NCBI GenBank assembly: GCA_014268975.2
Contig: CP077096.1
Span: forward strand, 1,510,501-1,574,500
Length of the DNA: 64,000 nucleotides
Reading direction: 5' to 3'
Origin: Pseudomonas wayambapalatensis
GTDB lineage: Bacteria; Pseudomonadota; Gammaproteobacteria; Pseudomonadales; Pseudomonadaceae
The notes under the pieces were generated by a model. The model worked only from the letters and a program-made list of their open reading frames with translations, was not told the origin of the DNA and searched no databases. The translations under genes were made by a program, and so were the position numbers. Positions 16,437 through 25,330 of the stretch are shown here, in pieces; the stretch's first letter is position 1, and each line of letters opens with the position of its first letter.

Positions 16437-17555
16437 TCAACTGACTTTCAACGCTTCCCGCGCATGTTGCGTCGTGTGCATCGGTTGGGGTTTGGCCCAG
16501 TTTTCCGGCAGGTTGATGAAGTCCACCAGTTCACGCAGGCGTCCCTGGTCACGGCCGTTGAAGGCGAAGGTCAGGCGGGTCAGGTGGTTGAAGTCGCCGA
16601 CTTCATGTTCTGCGCTGCTGTCGGCTTGCTGATGGTATTTGCCACTCAGGCGCAGGTCGGCGAAGCCCTCCTGAATGTCGTATAGCGCCGCCTCGCTGAG
16701 GGGGTGCAGCATCCGGATCACGAACTGGTTCTTCAACCAGCGACTGGAGTGGTAATTGCTGTAGAACTGGTTGATTTCCTCCACAGCCTCGTCAGCGCTG
16801 TGTACCAGACGTACCAGTTTCAGGTCGCTGGGGAGTATGTAGCGGTTCTCTTCCAATTGACGGCTGATGAAGCTCAGTGCGTCCTGCCAGAAACTCCCGC
16901 CAGGCGAGTCGAGCAACACCACCGGTACCAGAGGGCTTTTACCCGTCTGGATCAGGGTCAGCACTTCGAGTGCCTCGTCGAGGGTGCCAAAACCACCCGG
17001 GCAGAGCACCAAGGCGTCAGCTTCCTTGACGAAGAACAGCTTGCGGATGAAGAAGAAGTGGAAGGGCAGCAGTTGATCGGTGCCATCCACCGTTGCGTTG
17101 GCATGCTGCTCGAAGGGCAAGGTGATGTTGAAACCCAGGCTGTTTGCAGCCCCGGCGCCTTCGTGGGCAGCGGCCATGATGCCGCCCCCGGCCCCGGTGA
17201 TGACCATCAGGTCGGAGCGGGCGAGGCTGGCGCCCAGCTCTCGGGCCAGGGCATACATCGGGTGTTCCTGAGGCGTGCGCGCCGAGCCGAATACAGTGAC
17301 TTTGCGTCGCCCCTTGTAGCGTTCGAGGGTGCGGAAGGAGTGGTCCAGTTCGCGCAGGGCCTGCAAGGTGATCTTGGCATTCCATCGGTTGGCGTCATCG
17401 AAGGCCATGCGCAGGATGGTCAGCATCATGTCGCGGTAGAGCGGCAGGTTGGGGCTGTCCGGTGCCACCAGTTGCAGTTGTTCATCAATCTTGTTCAGGT
17501 CGATCCCCTGTTCCCTGAAATGATCGGACAGACGTTCATTCGGTAGGTAAGGCAT
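16437..17555 (-). CDS. LOG-family nucleotide phosphoribohydrolase-like protein
   Basis: The 372-residue protein contains a Rossmann-like LOG domain (about 85-265) with GGGIM at 123-127 and the signature PGGFGTLDE at 186-194. LOG enzymes split nucleoside 5'-monophosphates into base and ribose phosphate. Compared with the roughly 200-residue LOG enzymes it has extra N- and C-terminal regions, as in larger proteobacterial members such as PpnN. The substrate cannot be told from sequence. It is transcribed towards recX. Confidence 0.85.
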   Translation of the reverse strand: MPYLPNERLSDHFREQGIDLNKIDEQLQLVAPDSPNLPLYRDMMLTILRMAFDDANRWNAKITLQALRELDHSFRTLERYKGRRKVTVFGSARTPQEHPMYALARELGASLARSDLMVITGAGGGIMAAAHEGAGAANSLGFNITLPFEQHANATVDGTDQLLPFHFFFIRKLFFVKEADALVLCPGGFGTLDEALEVLTLIQTGKSPLVPVVLLDSPGGSFWQDALSFISRQLEENRYILPSDLKLVRLVHSADEAVEEINQFYSNYHSSRWLKNQFVIRMLHPLSEAALYDIQEGFADLRLSGKYHQQADSSAEHEVGDFNHLTRLTFAFNGRDQGRLRELVDFINLPENWAKPQPMHTTQHAREALKVS

Positions 17556-17912
17556 TCAGCGTCTCCTTCTGCAGCAAAACCTCTGACCGGGTCGATGGGG
17601 TGTCCCGGCCGCGACACTGCGTGTGTCGCTGGCTGCTGTCGCTCGAGTGTGCATCTCGAGCATTGCAGTAGGCCTTCAAGGCCGTGATGCAGTGGCGTGA
17701 GTCCATCTTGTCTTTTGTCGTTGCGGGTCCGGCAACGTCGTGGCGCGGCAATCTCCTGTGCTTGCCGCTGACGCGTGCTGTTCGCTTTCAATCTAGACGC
17801 TGGCGAGCGATCCTGCCGGTTTGCGGCTGCAAACCGTTCGTCTGATAGGATCCAATCCGTGCAGGGGTTTGATTAACTGAAAGACAACGGCGCGATGCAG
17901 GGAGGTCGCGGT
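17556..17912. other. Intergenic region between LOG gene and small RHH-like gene
   Basis: About 357 bases hold no convincing gene. The divergent promoters of the two flanking genes should lie here. An inverted repeat with 7-bp arms GCTCGAG (17641-17647) and CTCGAGC (17655-17661) is a possible operator, and a GGCCTTCAAGGCC palindrome lies nearby at about 17671-17683. Confidence 0.5.
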
Positions 17913-18116
17913 ATGCATCGGTTGGTCATTGAGGTGGACTTGCAGTTGTATGAACTGCTCAGGCGTGCAGCCCAAGACCATCAATTGAGCCTGGAGGGCG
18001 AGTGCCTGCGCAGGTTGCAAGGCGCCGACAGGCAATCACGTTACCTTCAGGCCTTGCTGGCGGATCTGCGCGCCGATGAGGAGCAACGGCGCGCCAGCGA
18101 CGATCAGGTCGCCTGA
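17913..18116 (+). CDS. Small RHH-like protein, unknown
   Basis: The 67-residue product starts with a beta-strand-like LVIEVD and continues with two helices (LYELLRRAAQDHQLSLEGE and the following LRR region). This order fits a ribbon-helix-helix DNA-binding protein such as an antitoxin, but no toxin partner is adjacent. ATG 17913 follows GGGAGG; an ATG at 17895 has no such site. It ends one base before a convergent gene. The family is not firmly recognised. Confidence 0.6.
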   Translation: MHRLVIEVDLQLYELLRRAAQDHQLSLEGECLRRLQGADRQSRYLQALLADLRADEEQRRASDDQVA

Positions 18117-18117
18117 A

Positions 18118-18540
18118 TCACTTCTTCTTGTTGCCGGCCGTGCAGCTGGCAGCATCGAACGCCTGGTCCATGACCGGCTGGTTGGTCTTGTAGACGGTGA
18201 AGCGGTAGACCATTACCGCGCCCTTGGTCATCAGTTGGCGGTAGCCGGTGTTGCGGCAGACGCTGTCGCCCAGCTGGCTGCGCACCAGCGCCGGGTTTTC
18301 CAGCATGCGCTGGGCATGTTCTTCGCGCACGCTCAGGTGGTTGACCAGCGCCTTGCCCTTCTCGACGGTGTATCCCTGATCGAGGATGTCTTCGTTGACG
18401 GCGCGTGGCGTGCCGACGCTGCTCTCCTTGGCAACCTTCTGCAGCATCTGGTTCAGCTCGTAGTCCTGCTTGGACGCCGCATTGGCTGCGAGCGGCAGGG
18501 CGAGCAGCAGGCTCAGGGTCGGGACGATAAGACGCAGCAT
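18118..18540 (-). CDS. Secreted protein of quorum-sensing-regulated virulence factor type
   Basis: This 140-residue protein has a clear signal peptide (1-21, cleaved after ANA) and a mature part with two cysteines that could form a disulfide. Its sequence resembles a Pseudomonas family annotated as quorum-sensing-regulated virulence factor, known from P. aeruginosa structure work but without a defined activity. It should be periplasmic. It stands alone between convergent and divergent neighbours. Confidence 0.65.
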   Translation of the reverse strand: MLRLIVPTLSLLLALPLAANAASKQDYELNQMLQKVAKESSVGTPRAVNEDILDQGYTVEKGKALVNHLSVREEHAQRMLENPALVRSQLGDSVCRNTGYRQLMTKGAVMVYRFTVYKTNQPVMDQAFDAASCTAGNKKK

Positions 18541-18762
18541 GAATCTCTCCTGGTTCGGTAACTGGCGCTTTGACCTGCGCCTTCTGGCGGCGTTCCATGA
18601 ACGCGTCGCTCAACGGGCGCAGCGGCTGCCAAAGGCGCGATTATAAGGGAGCGCGCTTGTAGCCTGCACGGCAATCCTGTGGCTGCTCTGGTAGACTCAC
18701 GTCTTTGTTCCCCGCCGAGTTGTCGCAGTGTCCATCCCATTCCTGTCCATAGGCTTGCAGCC

Positions 18763-19473
18763 ATGAGCCATGCGGTAGCGCGCCTGCGCGCCGAGCGTCT
18801 GGCGCGCAGCAACAAACCTTTCGTCGCCCGCGGTTCGCGCGCTGATCGCTGCCCGGACTGCCGGGTGATCGCCAGCCATTGCCTGTGCGCCTGGAAGCCT
18901 CGGGTCGACGCCCGGGCCGGCATGTGTCTGGTGATGCACGACACCGAGCCATTGAAGCCGACCAACACCGGCTGGCTGATCGCCGATCTGATCGAAGATA
19001 CCTGGGCCTTCGGCTGGCAGCGCACCGATGTCGACGCGCGTTTGCTGGCGCTGCTCGAACAACCCCAGTGGCAGCCCTATATCGTCTTCCCTGGTGAGTT
19101 CGTCGCACCGGAGCGGGTGGTCAACGAGGTGGTGTGCGAGCCTGGCAAGCGGCCGCTGTTCATCCTGCTCGACGCCACCTGGACCGAAGCGCGCAAGATG
19201 TTTCGCAAGAGTCCGTACCTGGATCGCTTCCCGGTGCTGAGCCTGGAGGCCGAGCAGATGTCGCGCTACCGCCTGCGCCGCTCCAAGCGTGACGATCATT
19301 TCTGCACCGCGGAAGTGGCGGCCATGTGTCTGGACCTGGCCGGCGACAACCGTGCCTCCCAAGCGCTGGATGCCTACCTCGACGTGTTCAGCCTGCATTA
19401 CCTCAGCGGCAAGCGACACCTGGCACTGGACGACCAGGATGAGCCGCATCAACGCTTGCATACCTTCCTATAG
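18763..19473 (+). CDS. tapT: tRNA-uridine aminocarboxypropyltransferase (DTW domain)
   Basis: The 236-residue protein has the DTW-domain signature as LDATWTEARKM (DATW at 147-150) and a cysteine set at 30, 33, 40 and 42 that probably binds zinc. DTW enzymes such as E. coli YfiP/TapT transfer the aminocarboxypropyl group of S-adenosylmethionine to uridine 47 of tRNA, making acp3U. ATG 18763 fits the family N-terminus; upstream in-frame codons look non-coding. Confidence 0.85.
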   Translation: MSHAVARLRAERLARSNKPFVARGSRADRCPDCRVIASHCLCAWKPRVDARAGMCLVMHDTEPLKPTNTGWLIADLIEDTWAFGWQRTDVDARLLALLEQPQWQPYIVFPGEFVAPERVVNEVVCEPGKRPLFILLDATWTEARKMFRKSPYLDRFPVLSLEAEQMSRYRLRRSKRDDHFCTAEVAAMCLDLAGDNRASQALDAYLDVFSLHYLSGKRHLALDDQDEPHQRLHTFL

Positions 19474-19729
19474 TCCAAGGGGCAAGCGAGCCGGATTGGT
19501 TCATACTGTCGAGCAGGTCGCCAGGGTGGGCGAGGCCGCCGGGCAATTGGCTTGACCACCCGGACGGTGCTCGGCATCCTTGGCGCCGATTCGGCCACGA
19601 CGCAGCCGCCATCCCAGGCTGCGGTCGTGCCCTTGCCGCAGGCGGCGCCGTCGCCCGCGCCTTGAGTTGCCCGCCAGGCACAGGCCCCGTACCCCGCAGC
19701 GCCTGGCACAGAACAGGACCCCTGGATCG

Positions 19730-20380
19730 ATGGCTACATATGAAATCCTGATTGCCGATGACCATCCGCTGTTCCGTAGCGCCTTGCGCCAAGCCGTGAC
19801 CCTCGGCCTCGGGCAGGACGTACGGCTGGTGGAGGTGGCAAGCATCGCCGAACTGGAAACACGCCTGACCGAGAAATCCGACTGGGACCTGGTCCTGCTC
19901 GACTTGAACATGCCGGGGGCCTATGGCTTCTCCGGTCTGGTCCTGCTGCGCGGGCAGTATCCGCAGATTCCGGTGGTGATGGTGTCGGCGCAGGAAGAGG
20001 CGGCCGTGGTGGTCAAGTCCCGCGAGTTCGGGGCCAGCGGTTTCATTCCCAAGTCCAGCCCGCTGGAAACCATCCAGGACGCCGTGCGCAAGGTGCTCGA
20101 TGGCGAAGTGTGGTGGCCGCCGCAGGCGTTCGAAAAGGTTGATGTGTCGGCCGAGGCCAAGGCCGCCAGCGAGGGGCTTGCGAGCCTGACGCCGCAGCAG
20201 TTCCGGGTACTGACCATGGTTTGCGAGGGTTTGCTGAACAAGCAGATCGCCTACGAGCTGAGCGTCTCGGAGGCGACCATCAAGGCCCACGTCACTGCGA
20301 TCTTCCGCAAGCTGGGCGTTCGCACCCGGACCCAGGCCGCCTTGCTGCTGCAACAACTTGAATCGGTTTCAGCTAACTGA
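19730..20380 (+). CDS. erdR: LuxR-type response regulator (ErdR-like)
   Basis: This 216-residue regulator has a receiver domain (about 4-120) with acidic residues D10 and D11 and the phosphoacceptor Asp58, and a LuxR-type helix-turn-helix (about 150-212) containing LTPQQFRVLTMVCEGLLNKQ. The position next to dgkA and the sequence fit ErdR, a regulator of ethanol and acetate metabolism in pseudomonads. No histidine kinase gene is adjacent. The upstream 256 bases have no gene. Confidence 0.82.
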   Translation: MATYEILIADDHPLFRSALRQAVTLGLGQDVRLVEVASIAELETRLTEKSDWDLVLLDLNMPGAYGFSGLVLLRGQYPQIPVVMVSAQEEAAVVVKSREFGASGFIPKSSPLETIQDAVRKVLDGEVWWPPQAFEKVDVSAEAKAASEGLASLTPQQFRVLTMVCEGLLNKQIAYELSVSEATIKAHVTAIFRKLGVRTRTQAALLLQQLESVSAN

Positions 20381-20452
20381 GCCTCGCGGCTTCACGCTTT
20401 TTTGACCCAGGCTGGACTAGCCTGCAGGCCTTTTCCAGGTGAATTGACTCAC

Positions 20453-20818
20453 ATGTCGCCATTCAAGGGCCAGACCGGCCTGAAACGCATCTTCAACGCC
20501 GCCGGCTATTCGCTGGACGGCCTGCGCGCCGCCTTCAAGGGCGAGGCTGCCTTCCGCCAACTGGTGCTGCTCAACGTGCTGCTGATCCCGACTGCCTTCT
20601 GGTTGCCGGTCAGCCGCGGCGAGCGTGCGATCCTGATCGCCGTGTGCCTGCTGGGGCTGATCGTCGAGCTGCTCAACTCGGCGGTCGAGGCTGCCATCGA
20701 CCGCATCTCGCTGGAGCGTCACCCCTTGTCGAAAAACGCCAAGGACATGGGCAGTGCCGCGCAGTTGGTGGCAATGAGCATGGTGGCGCTGGTCTGGGGC
20801 GTGATCCTGCTCGGCTAG
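20453..20818 (+). CDS. dgkA: Diacylglycerol kinase
   Basis: DgkA (121 residues) is a small trimeric inner-membrane enzyme that phosphorylates diacylglycerol for phospholipid recycling. It has three membrane segments (about 33-50, 55-75 and 102-120) and the conserved ELLNSAVEAAIDR and KNAKDMGSAA motifs that form the active site. ATG 20453 is used; the family start fits. Confidence 0.95.
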   Translation: MSPFKGQTGLKRIFNAAGYSLDGLRAAFKGEAAFRQLVLLNVLLIPTAFWLPVSRGERAILIAVCLLGLIVELLNSAVEAAIDRISLERHPLSKNAKDMGSAAQLVAMSMVALVWGVILLG

Positions 20819-20821
20819 CGC

Positions 20822-21748
20822 TTAGGCGATGGCCGGCAGCACGATCTCGTCGCTGCGCTGCACCCCCGCAGTAAAGCTGCGGCACAGCTCGAGAAACTCA
20901 CGCATGGCTGAGGTCTGGTACTTCTGCTTGTGCCAGATGAAGTAAAACTGCCGCAGCAGATCCAGCTCCGGTGTTTCCACCGCCACCAGGCTGCCGCGCC
21001 TGAAAGCGTCGCGCAACGCGAGGCGTGAAATGCAGCCGATCCCCAGACCCGACTCCACGGCGCGTTTGATCGCTTCCGTATGTTCGAGCTCCAGACGGAT
21101 GTTCAGGTTGGCGCGGTGGTGGCGCATGGCCTGGTCAAAGGTCAGGCGGGTGCCTGAGCCTTGTTCGCGCAAGATCCACGCCTCCTGGGACAAGGCCTCG
21201 ATATTGGCGCGGCCGACCTTGGCCAGTGGATGCTGCGGGGCGCAGAACACCACCAGTTCGTCCTCGACCCAGGGTTGCACCTCCAGGTCAGGGTGGTTGC
21301 AGTCACCCTCGATAAGACCCAGGTCAATTTCGTAGTGGGCTACCTGTTGCACAATGTGCGCCGTATTCTGCACGTGCAGCTTGACCTGGCTTTCCGGGTG
21401 CACCTGCATGAAGCTGCCGATCAGCAGCGTTGCCAGGTAGTTGCCGATGGTCAGGGTGGCACCGACGGCGAGCGAGCCGAAGCCGGACTTGCCGTTGAGC
21501 AGGTCTTCGATTTCCTTGGCCTGGTCGAGCAGGGCCACTGCTTGGGGCAGCAACTGGTGGCCCAGGGCGTTGAGGCTCAGGCGCTTGCCGGCGCGATCGA
21601 ACAGCTGGCAGCTGGACTGGCGCTCCAGTTCGGTGATGGAAGTACTGGCCGCCGACTGCGAAAGGGCCAGTACATTGGCCGCTCGCGATACGCTTTGATG
21701 CTGGGCGACGGCGACGAAGACTTGAAGCTGGCGGAGAGTGAATCGCAT
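20822..21748 (-). CDS. finR: LysR-type regulator FinR
   Basis: The 308-residue protein has a winged helix-turn-helix (1-60, with SVSRAANVLALSQSAAS) and a LysR substrate domain (about 90-295). It is divergent from fpr, as in P. putida, where FinR activates fpr in response to superoxide or redox stress. The 121-bp space between them, rich in A and T, should hold its binding site. Confidence 0.9.
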   Translation of the reverse strand: MRFTLRQLQVFVAVAQHQSVSRAANVLALSQSAASTSITELERQSSCQLFDRAGKRLSLNALGHQLLPQAVALLDQAKEIEDLLNGKSGFGSLAVGATLTIGNYLATLLIGSFMQVHPESQVKLHVQNTAHIVQQVAHYEIDLGLIEGDCNHPDLEVQPWVEDELVVFCAPQHPLAKVGRANIEALSQEAWILREQGSGTRLTFDQAMRHHRANLNIRLELEHTEAIKRAVESGLGIGCISRLALRDAFRRGSLVAVETPELDLLRQFYFIWHKQKYQTSAMREFLELCRSFTAGVQRSDEIVLPAIA

Positions 21749-21869
21749 ATCTATATAACCGATAAGTCATATCTTGATAATTCAGTTAACAGATATTCTC
21801 GCTGCCCCTAAACTATCGCGCAACTGCGCGTCTTGCGCGCGCCGCGTTTTTCTTCAGGAGCCCCATTAG
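21749..21869. promoter_or_regulatory. finR-fpr divergent promoter region
   Basis: This 121-bp region is AT-rich at 21749-21810 in an otherwise GC-rich area and contains the inverted motif TATC-N9-GATA as well as a TTGATAATTC element. These are plausible FinR-binding and promoter elements. AGGAG lies before the fpr start. Confidence 0.5.
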
Positions 21870-22649
21870 ATGAGCAACATGAACCACGAACGTGTCCTCA
21901 GTGTGCATCACTGGAACGACACCCTGTTCAGCTTCAAGTGCACCCGCGATCCGGGCCTGCGCTTCGAGAACGGTCAGTTCGTGATGATCGGCCTGCAGCA
22001 GGAAAGCGGCCGTCCGCTCATGCGTGCCTATTCGATCGCTTCGCCGAACTGGGAAGAGCATCTGGAGTTCTTCAGCATCAAGGTGCCGGACGGTCCGCTG
22101 ACCTCCCAGCTGCAGCACCTGAAGGAAGGCGACGAGATCATCATCAGCAAGAAACCGACCGGCACCTTGGTGCTGGACGACCTGAACCCAGGCAAGCACC
22201 TGTACCTGCTGAGCACCGGTACTGGCCTTGCGCCGTTCATGAGCGTGATCCAGGACCCGGAAACCTACGAGCGTTTTGAAAAGGTGATCCTGGTCCATGG
22301 CGTGCGCTACGTGAACGAAGTCGCCTACCGCGAGTTCATCACCGAGCACCTGCCACAGAATGAATTCTTCGGCGAAGCGGTGCGTGAGAAGCTGATCTAC
22401 TACCCGACCGTGACCCGCGAGCCGTTCGAGAACCAGGGCCGTCTGACCGATCTGATGCGCAGCGGCAAGCTGTTCAGCGACATCGGCCTGCCACCGATCA
22501 ACCCGCAGGACGATCGTGCGATGATCTGCGGCAGCCCGAGCATGCTCGACGAGACCAGCGAAGTACTCGACAGCTTCGGCCTGAAGATCTCTGCGCGTAT
22601 GCGTGAGCCGGGTGATTACCTGATCGAGCGCGCATTCGTCGAGAAGTAA
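21870..22649 (+). CDS. fpr: Ferredoxin/flavodoxin-NADP reductase
   Basis: Fpr (259 residues) moves electrons between NADPH and ferredoxin or flavodoxin through FAD. The FAD motif RAYSIASP is at 52-59, the NADP-binding segment STGTGLAPF at 115-123, and the C-terminus GDYLIERAFVEK is typical of bacterial Fpr. It supports oxidative-stress defence and iron-sulfur repair under FinR control. A strong bidirectional terminator follows. Confidence 0.95.
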   Translation: MSNMNHERVLSVHHWNDTLFSFKCTRDPGLRFENGQFVMIGLQQESGRPLMRAYSIASPNWEEHLEFFSIKVPDGPLTSQLQHLKEGDEIIISKKPTGTLVLDDLNPGKHLYLLSTGTGLAPFMSVIQDPETYERFEKVILVHGVRYVNEVAYREFITEHLPQNEFFGEAVREKLIYYPTVTREPFENQGRLTDLMRSGKLFSDIGLPPINPQDDRAMICGSPSMLDETSEVLDSFGLKISARMREPGDYLIERAFVEK

Positions 22650-22660
22650 GGCGAATTGCG

Positions 22661-22700
22661 GCATAAAAAAACGCAGACTTGGGTCTGCGTTTTTTTATGC
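22661..22700. terminator. Bidirectional terminator, fpr / trmO
   Basis: An 18-bp perfect stem (22661-22678 with 22683-22700) around a TTGG loop carries an A run on one side and a T run on the other. It serves both the rightward fpr and the leftward trmO operon. Confidence 0.92.
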
Positions 22701-22715
22701 CTGGAAAGTGTGAAT

Positions 22716-23411
22716 TCAGGCTTCGCGTGCAACCTCCAGCACCCGGATCACCTCCGGCTGCGGATAATGCCAGCGCACCTGCACATCCCAGAACTTCACT
22801 CCGTAGACCCGTTCCGGCGCTGGCACCTGGTAGGCCGGGCGTGGATCCTGGGCCAGGCACTGTTCGATGAGTTCCACCAGTGGTTCTGCCAGGCGCAGAG
22901 CGTGCTCGTGGGCCTGGTGCAGGGCGCTATCGCTCCACTGCACGTTGATCGGCAGTGGCGCATCGCTGGCCATCTGGTTGATGGCATTGTCGATGCTGTC
23001 GGCGTAGGGCACGTAGGGTTTGATATCCAGCACTGGCGTACCGTCCAGCAGGTCGATGCCAGACAGGAGCAGACGCCCGGGCTCTACAGCTTCAAGGCGC
23101 ACCACCGACTGGCCGATCCCGTTGGGGCGATGGGTGGCACGCGTGGCGAACACGCCCATGCTCTTGTTGCCGCCCAGGCGCGGCGGGCGCACCTTCAGCC
23201 GGGGCTTTTCCTCCAGTGCTTGGTGGAACAGGAACAGCAGCCACACGTGGCTGACCTGCTCCAGGCCCTGTACCGCGTCGCCCTGGTCGAACGGCGGCAG
23301 CAACTCCAGCACGCCGCGTGCCGCGGGCGCCAGGCGGGGCTGGCGGGGGATGGCGAACTTCTCCTTGAAGCAGGAGCGGACGATGCCGACCGGTGTGACG
23401 CTGTGCTGCAT
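22716..23411 (-). CDS. trmO: tRNA (t6A37) methyltransferase TrmO
   Basis: TrmO (231 residues from ATG 23411) methylates threonylcarbamoyladenosine 37 of some tRNAs to m6t6A. It shows SCFKEKFAIPRQPRL at the start, the ATRATHRPNGIG motif (near 91-102) and DIKPYVPYAD (near 131-140), all family signatures. A GTG at 23426 would add five residues and overlap the upstream stop; the choice is uncertain. It is the last gene of a leftward group with the DUF1456 gene. Confidence 0.88.
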   Translation of the reverse strand: MQHSVTPVGIVRSCFKEKFAIPRQPRLAPAARGVLELLPPFDQGDAVQGLEQVSHVWLLFLFHQALEEKPRLKVRPPRLGGNKSMGVFATRATHRPNGIGQSVVRLEAVEPGRLLLSGIDLLDGTPVLDIKPYVPYADSIDNAINQMASDAPLPINVQWSDSALHQAHEHALRLAEPLVELIEQCLAQDPRPAYQVPAPERVYGVKFWDVQVRWHYPQPEVIRVLEVAREA

Positions 23412-23418
23412 GATCGGC

Positions 23419-23880
23419 TCAGCCACGCACGCGAAGGGTCAGGCCCTTGAGGAAGTTGCGCAGCAGCTGGTCCTGGCAGGGGCGGTAGTTGTCATGGCCG
23501 ACCTTGCGAAACAGCGCGCTGAGTTCGGGCTTGGACACCGGGAAATTGACCGATTTGAGGATCGCGTGCAGGTCGTCTTCCTTGAGTTCGAAAGCCACCC
23601 GCAGTTTCTTCAGCACGGTGTTGTTGGTCACCGGCAGCTCGACGGGCTGGGGCGCACGGTTGTCGTCCTTGCCACGGCGGTGGATCACCAGGCCATCGAG
23701 GAAATGCGCCATGACGCGCTCCGGGCAACGCACATAGCCGGCTTCGTCTTCCTTCTTGATATAGCCGGCAAGCACCACCGGGTTCACTTCAAGGCCGGAC
23801 AGGGCGATGATTTCGGCCATCTTGGCGTCGTTCACCTTGAGCATGTAGCGCAGGCTGCGCAGGACATCGTTGTGGTTCAT
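23419..23880 (-). CDS. DUF1456 protein (YehS-like)
   Basis: The 153-residue product consists of two related DUF1456 repeats, each with the pattern N-N-x-V-L-(R/K)-(S/K)-L-R (residues 2-70 and about 83-150). The role of YehS proteins is unknown. ATG 23880 follows AAAGGA and fits the family start; longer in-frame extensions do not. It lies seven bases before trmO. Confidence 0.88.
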   Translation of the reverse strand: MNHNDVLRSLRYMLKVNDAKMAEIIALSGLEVNPVVLAGYIKKEDEAGYVRCPERVMAHFLDGLVIHRRGKDDNRAPQPVELPVTNNTVLKKLRVAFELKEDDLHAILKSVNFPVSKPELSALFRKVGHDNYRPCQDQLLRNFLKGLTLRVRG

Positions 23881-23929
23881 GTGACTCGAATCCTTTTCTG
23901 AGCCGCACCTTTCGGCGCGGCGGTATCGC

Positions 23930-24640
23930 TTAGAAGCGTTCGCTGCCGGACAGGTAGCGCCATTGGCCCAGGGGCAGCTTGCCCATCGACACGCCACCCA
24001 GGCGAATGCGGCGCATGCCGAGCAGTTCCAGGCGCAGGTAGGCGCAGATTTCGGAGATCTGCCCGGGCTGCGGGTTCTTCAGGGCCAGGCGCAGGTGGGT
24101 TTCGTTCTGCCAACTGGCTTTGGCCCGGGGCAGTTCCCGGTCATTGCGGGTCGCACCACGGGCCAGGCGCTCCAGGGCCTGGGGCGTGGTTTCGCCGCGC
24201 ACCTCGAGGATGTACTCCTGTTCCAGACGGCGCAGGTCGGCGTCGATCTTGCGGGTGACACGCCAGTCCTGGCTGAATACCTGCAGGCCACTGGCGCCGC
24301 GTTCGAGCGGGGCGGGGCAGGTCAATCTGGCGAAGTGCCCGTGCAGGGGGCGCACGCCTTCGCGGTGGGTTTCGCTGAGGCTGGCCATGTTCATGCTGGC
24401 GCGGGCAGTTTCACTGTCCTGGCCCTTGGGCTGGTTGAGCAGCAAGGTAACCGGCTCCAGTGTTTCGGCACGTGCCCCCGGGAGCAGTTCGACACGCTGG
24501 GTTTCAACCTTGAACTGCGGTTGTTCGACCACCACGCCATCGACCGTGACCCAGCCCCCTTCGATGTACAGTTCGGCCTCGCGGCGTGAGCAGCCGAGCT
24601 GTTCGATGAGGCGTTTGGACAGGCGGACGGGTTCGGACAT
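23930..24640 (-). CDS. S4-domain RsuA/RluB-family pseudouridine synthase, atypical
   Basis: The 236-residue protein has an N-terminal S4 RNA-binding domain (about 5-50, with LIEQLGCSRREAELYIEGG) and a RsuA/RluF-type fold. The usual catalytic motif R-L-D-x-x-T-S-G-L appears here as PLERGASGLQVF (111-122), so the catalytic Asp position holds Glu113. It may have altered activity or act only by RNA binding. ATG 24640 fits the S4 start; the longer frame to 24727 does not. Neighbours are other translation-related genes. Confidence 0.75.
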   Translation of the reverse strand: MSEPVRLSKRLIEQLGCSRREAELYIEGGWVTVDGVVVEQPQFKVETQRVELLPGARAETLEPVTLLLNQPKGQDSETARASMNMASLSETHREGVRPLHGHFARLTCPAPLERGASGLQVFSQDWRVTRKIDADLRRLEQEYILEVRGETTPQALERLARGATRNDRELPRAKASWQNETHLRLALKNPQPGQISEICAYLRLELLGMRRIRLGGVSMGKLPLGQWRYLSGSERF

Positions 24641-24752
24641 GAGCTGAGGGTTCGCAGGGCAGGGAAAGGTGCTTATTGTACCTGCCCGTGCCATGTTGCG
24701 GCTGTGAATCTGCGCTGTTCGGGCCATTTCAGGCGCGGCTGACGGGCCGTGC

Positions 24753-25211
24753 CTACCGCGGTGCGCGGATCAGTCGCATGTGCAGCAGTGGATAGGGTTG
24801 TCCGAGGCCATCGGTTTCCGAGCGTCCCGCCACTTCGAAGCCCTCGTGCAGGTAGAAACCCAGTGCCTGGGAGTTCTGTTCGTTGACGTCCAGGCGTTCG
24901 GCGTTGAGCTCCTCGATGGCATGGCGCAGCAGACGCTTGCCAACCCCCAGGCCGCGATGTTCGGGGTCAACGAAGAGCATGTCGACACGACCGTTGGCGA
25001 CACCGGCAAAGCCGAGGATCCTGCGTTGGGCGTCCCGGCAACAGATCAGCATCACGGCATCCAGGTAGCGGCGCAGCACGTGATCGCGCAGCAGCACGAT
25101 GTAGGCGTCAGGGAGAAAATCATGGGTGGCGCGCACCGACGCTTCCCAGATACGGACCAGTTCGGGGTAGTCGCTGTAGTGGGGGGTATGCAGCGTCAGG
25201 GGCAAGGACAT
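24753..25211 (-). CDS. GNAT-family N-acetyltransferase
   Basis: This 152-residue protein is a GNAT acetyltransferase resembling YjaB. It shows the acetyl-CoA binding loop as HRGLGVGKRLLRHAI (near 86-100) and the C-terminal NEQNSQALGFYLHEGFEVAG motif (near 110-129). The substrate is unknown. ATG 25211 follows GAGGAA by six bases. Confidence 0.88.
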   Translation of the reverse strand: MSLPLTLHTPHYSDYPELVRIWEASVRATHDFLPDAYIVLLRDHVLRRYLDAVMLICCRDAQRRILGFAGVANGRVDMLFVDPEHRGLGVGKRLLRHAIEELNAERLDVNEQNSQALGFYLHEGFEVAGRSETDGLGQPYPLLHMRLIRAPR

Positions 25212-25283
25212 TCTGTATTCCTCGGGTAGTGAGGAATACATAGATGCTTGATGACAGTTTTGCGGAGTTTTTCTTCAAAGCTT

Positions 25284-25314
25284 GCCCCTTCGCGGCGTGT
25301 GGCCGCGAAGGGGC
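25284..25314 (-). terminator. Hairpin after rimO (REP-like)
   Basis: A 13-bp perfect stem GCCCCTTCGCGGC/GCCGCGAAGGGGC with a 5-base loop lies 16 bases beyond the rimO stop. The T run is weak on the minus strand. The TTCGCGGC core resembles Pseudomonas REP units, so it may be a single REP-like element serving as terminator. Confidence 0.6.
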
Positions 25315-25330
25315 GGGGCTTGCGTCTCGA

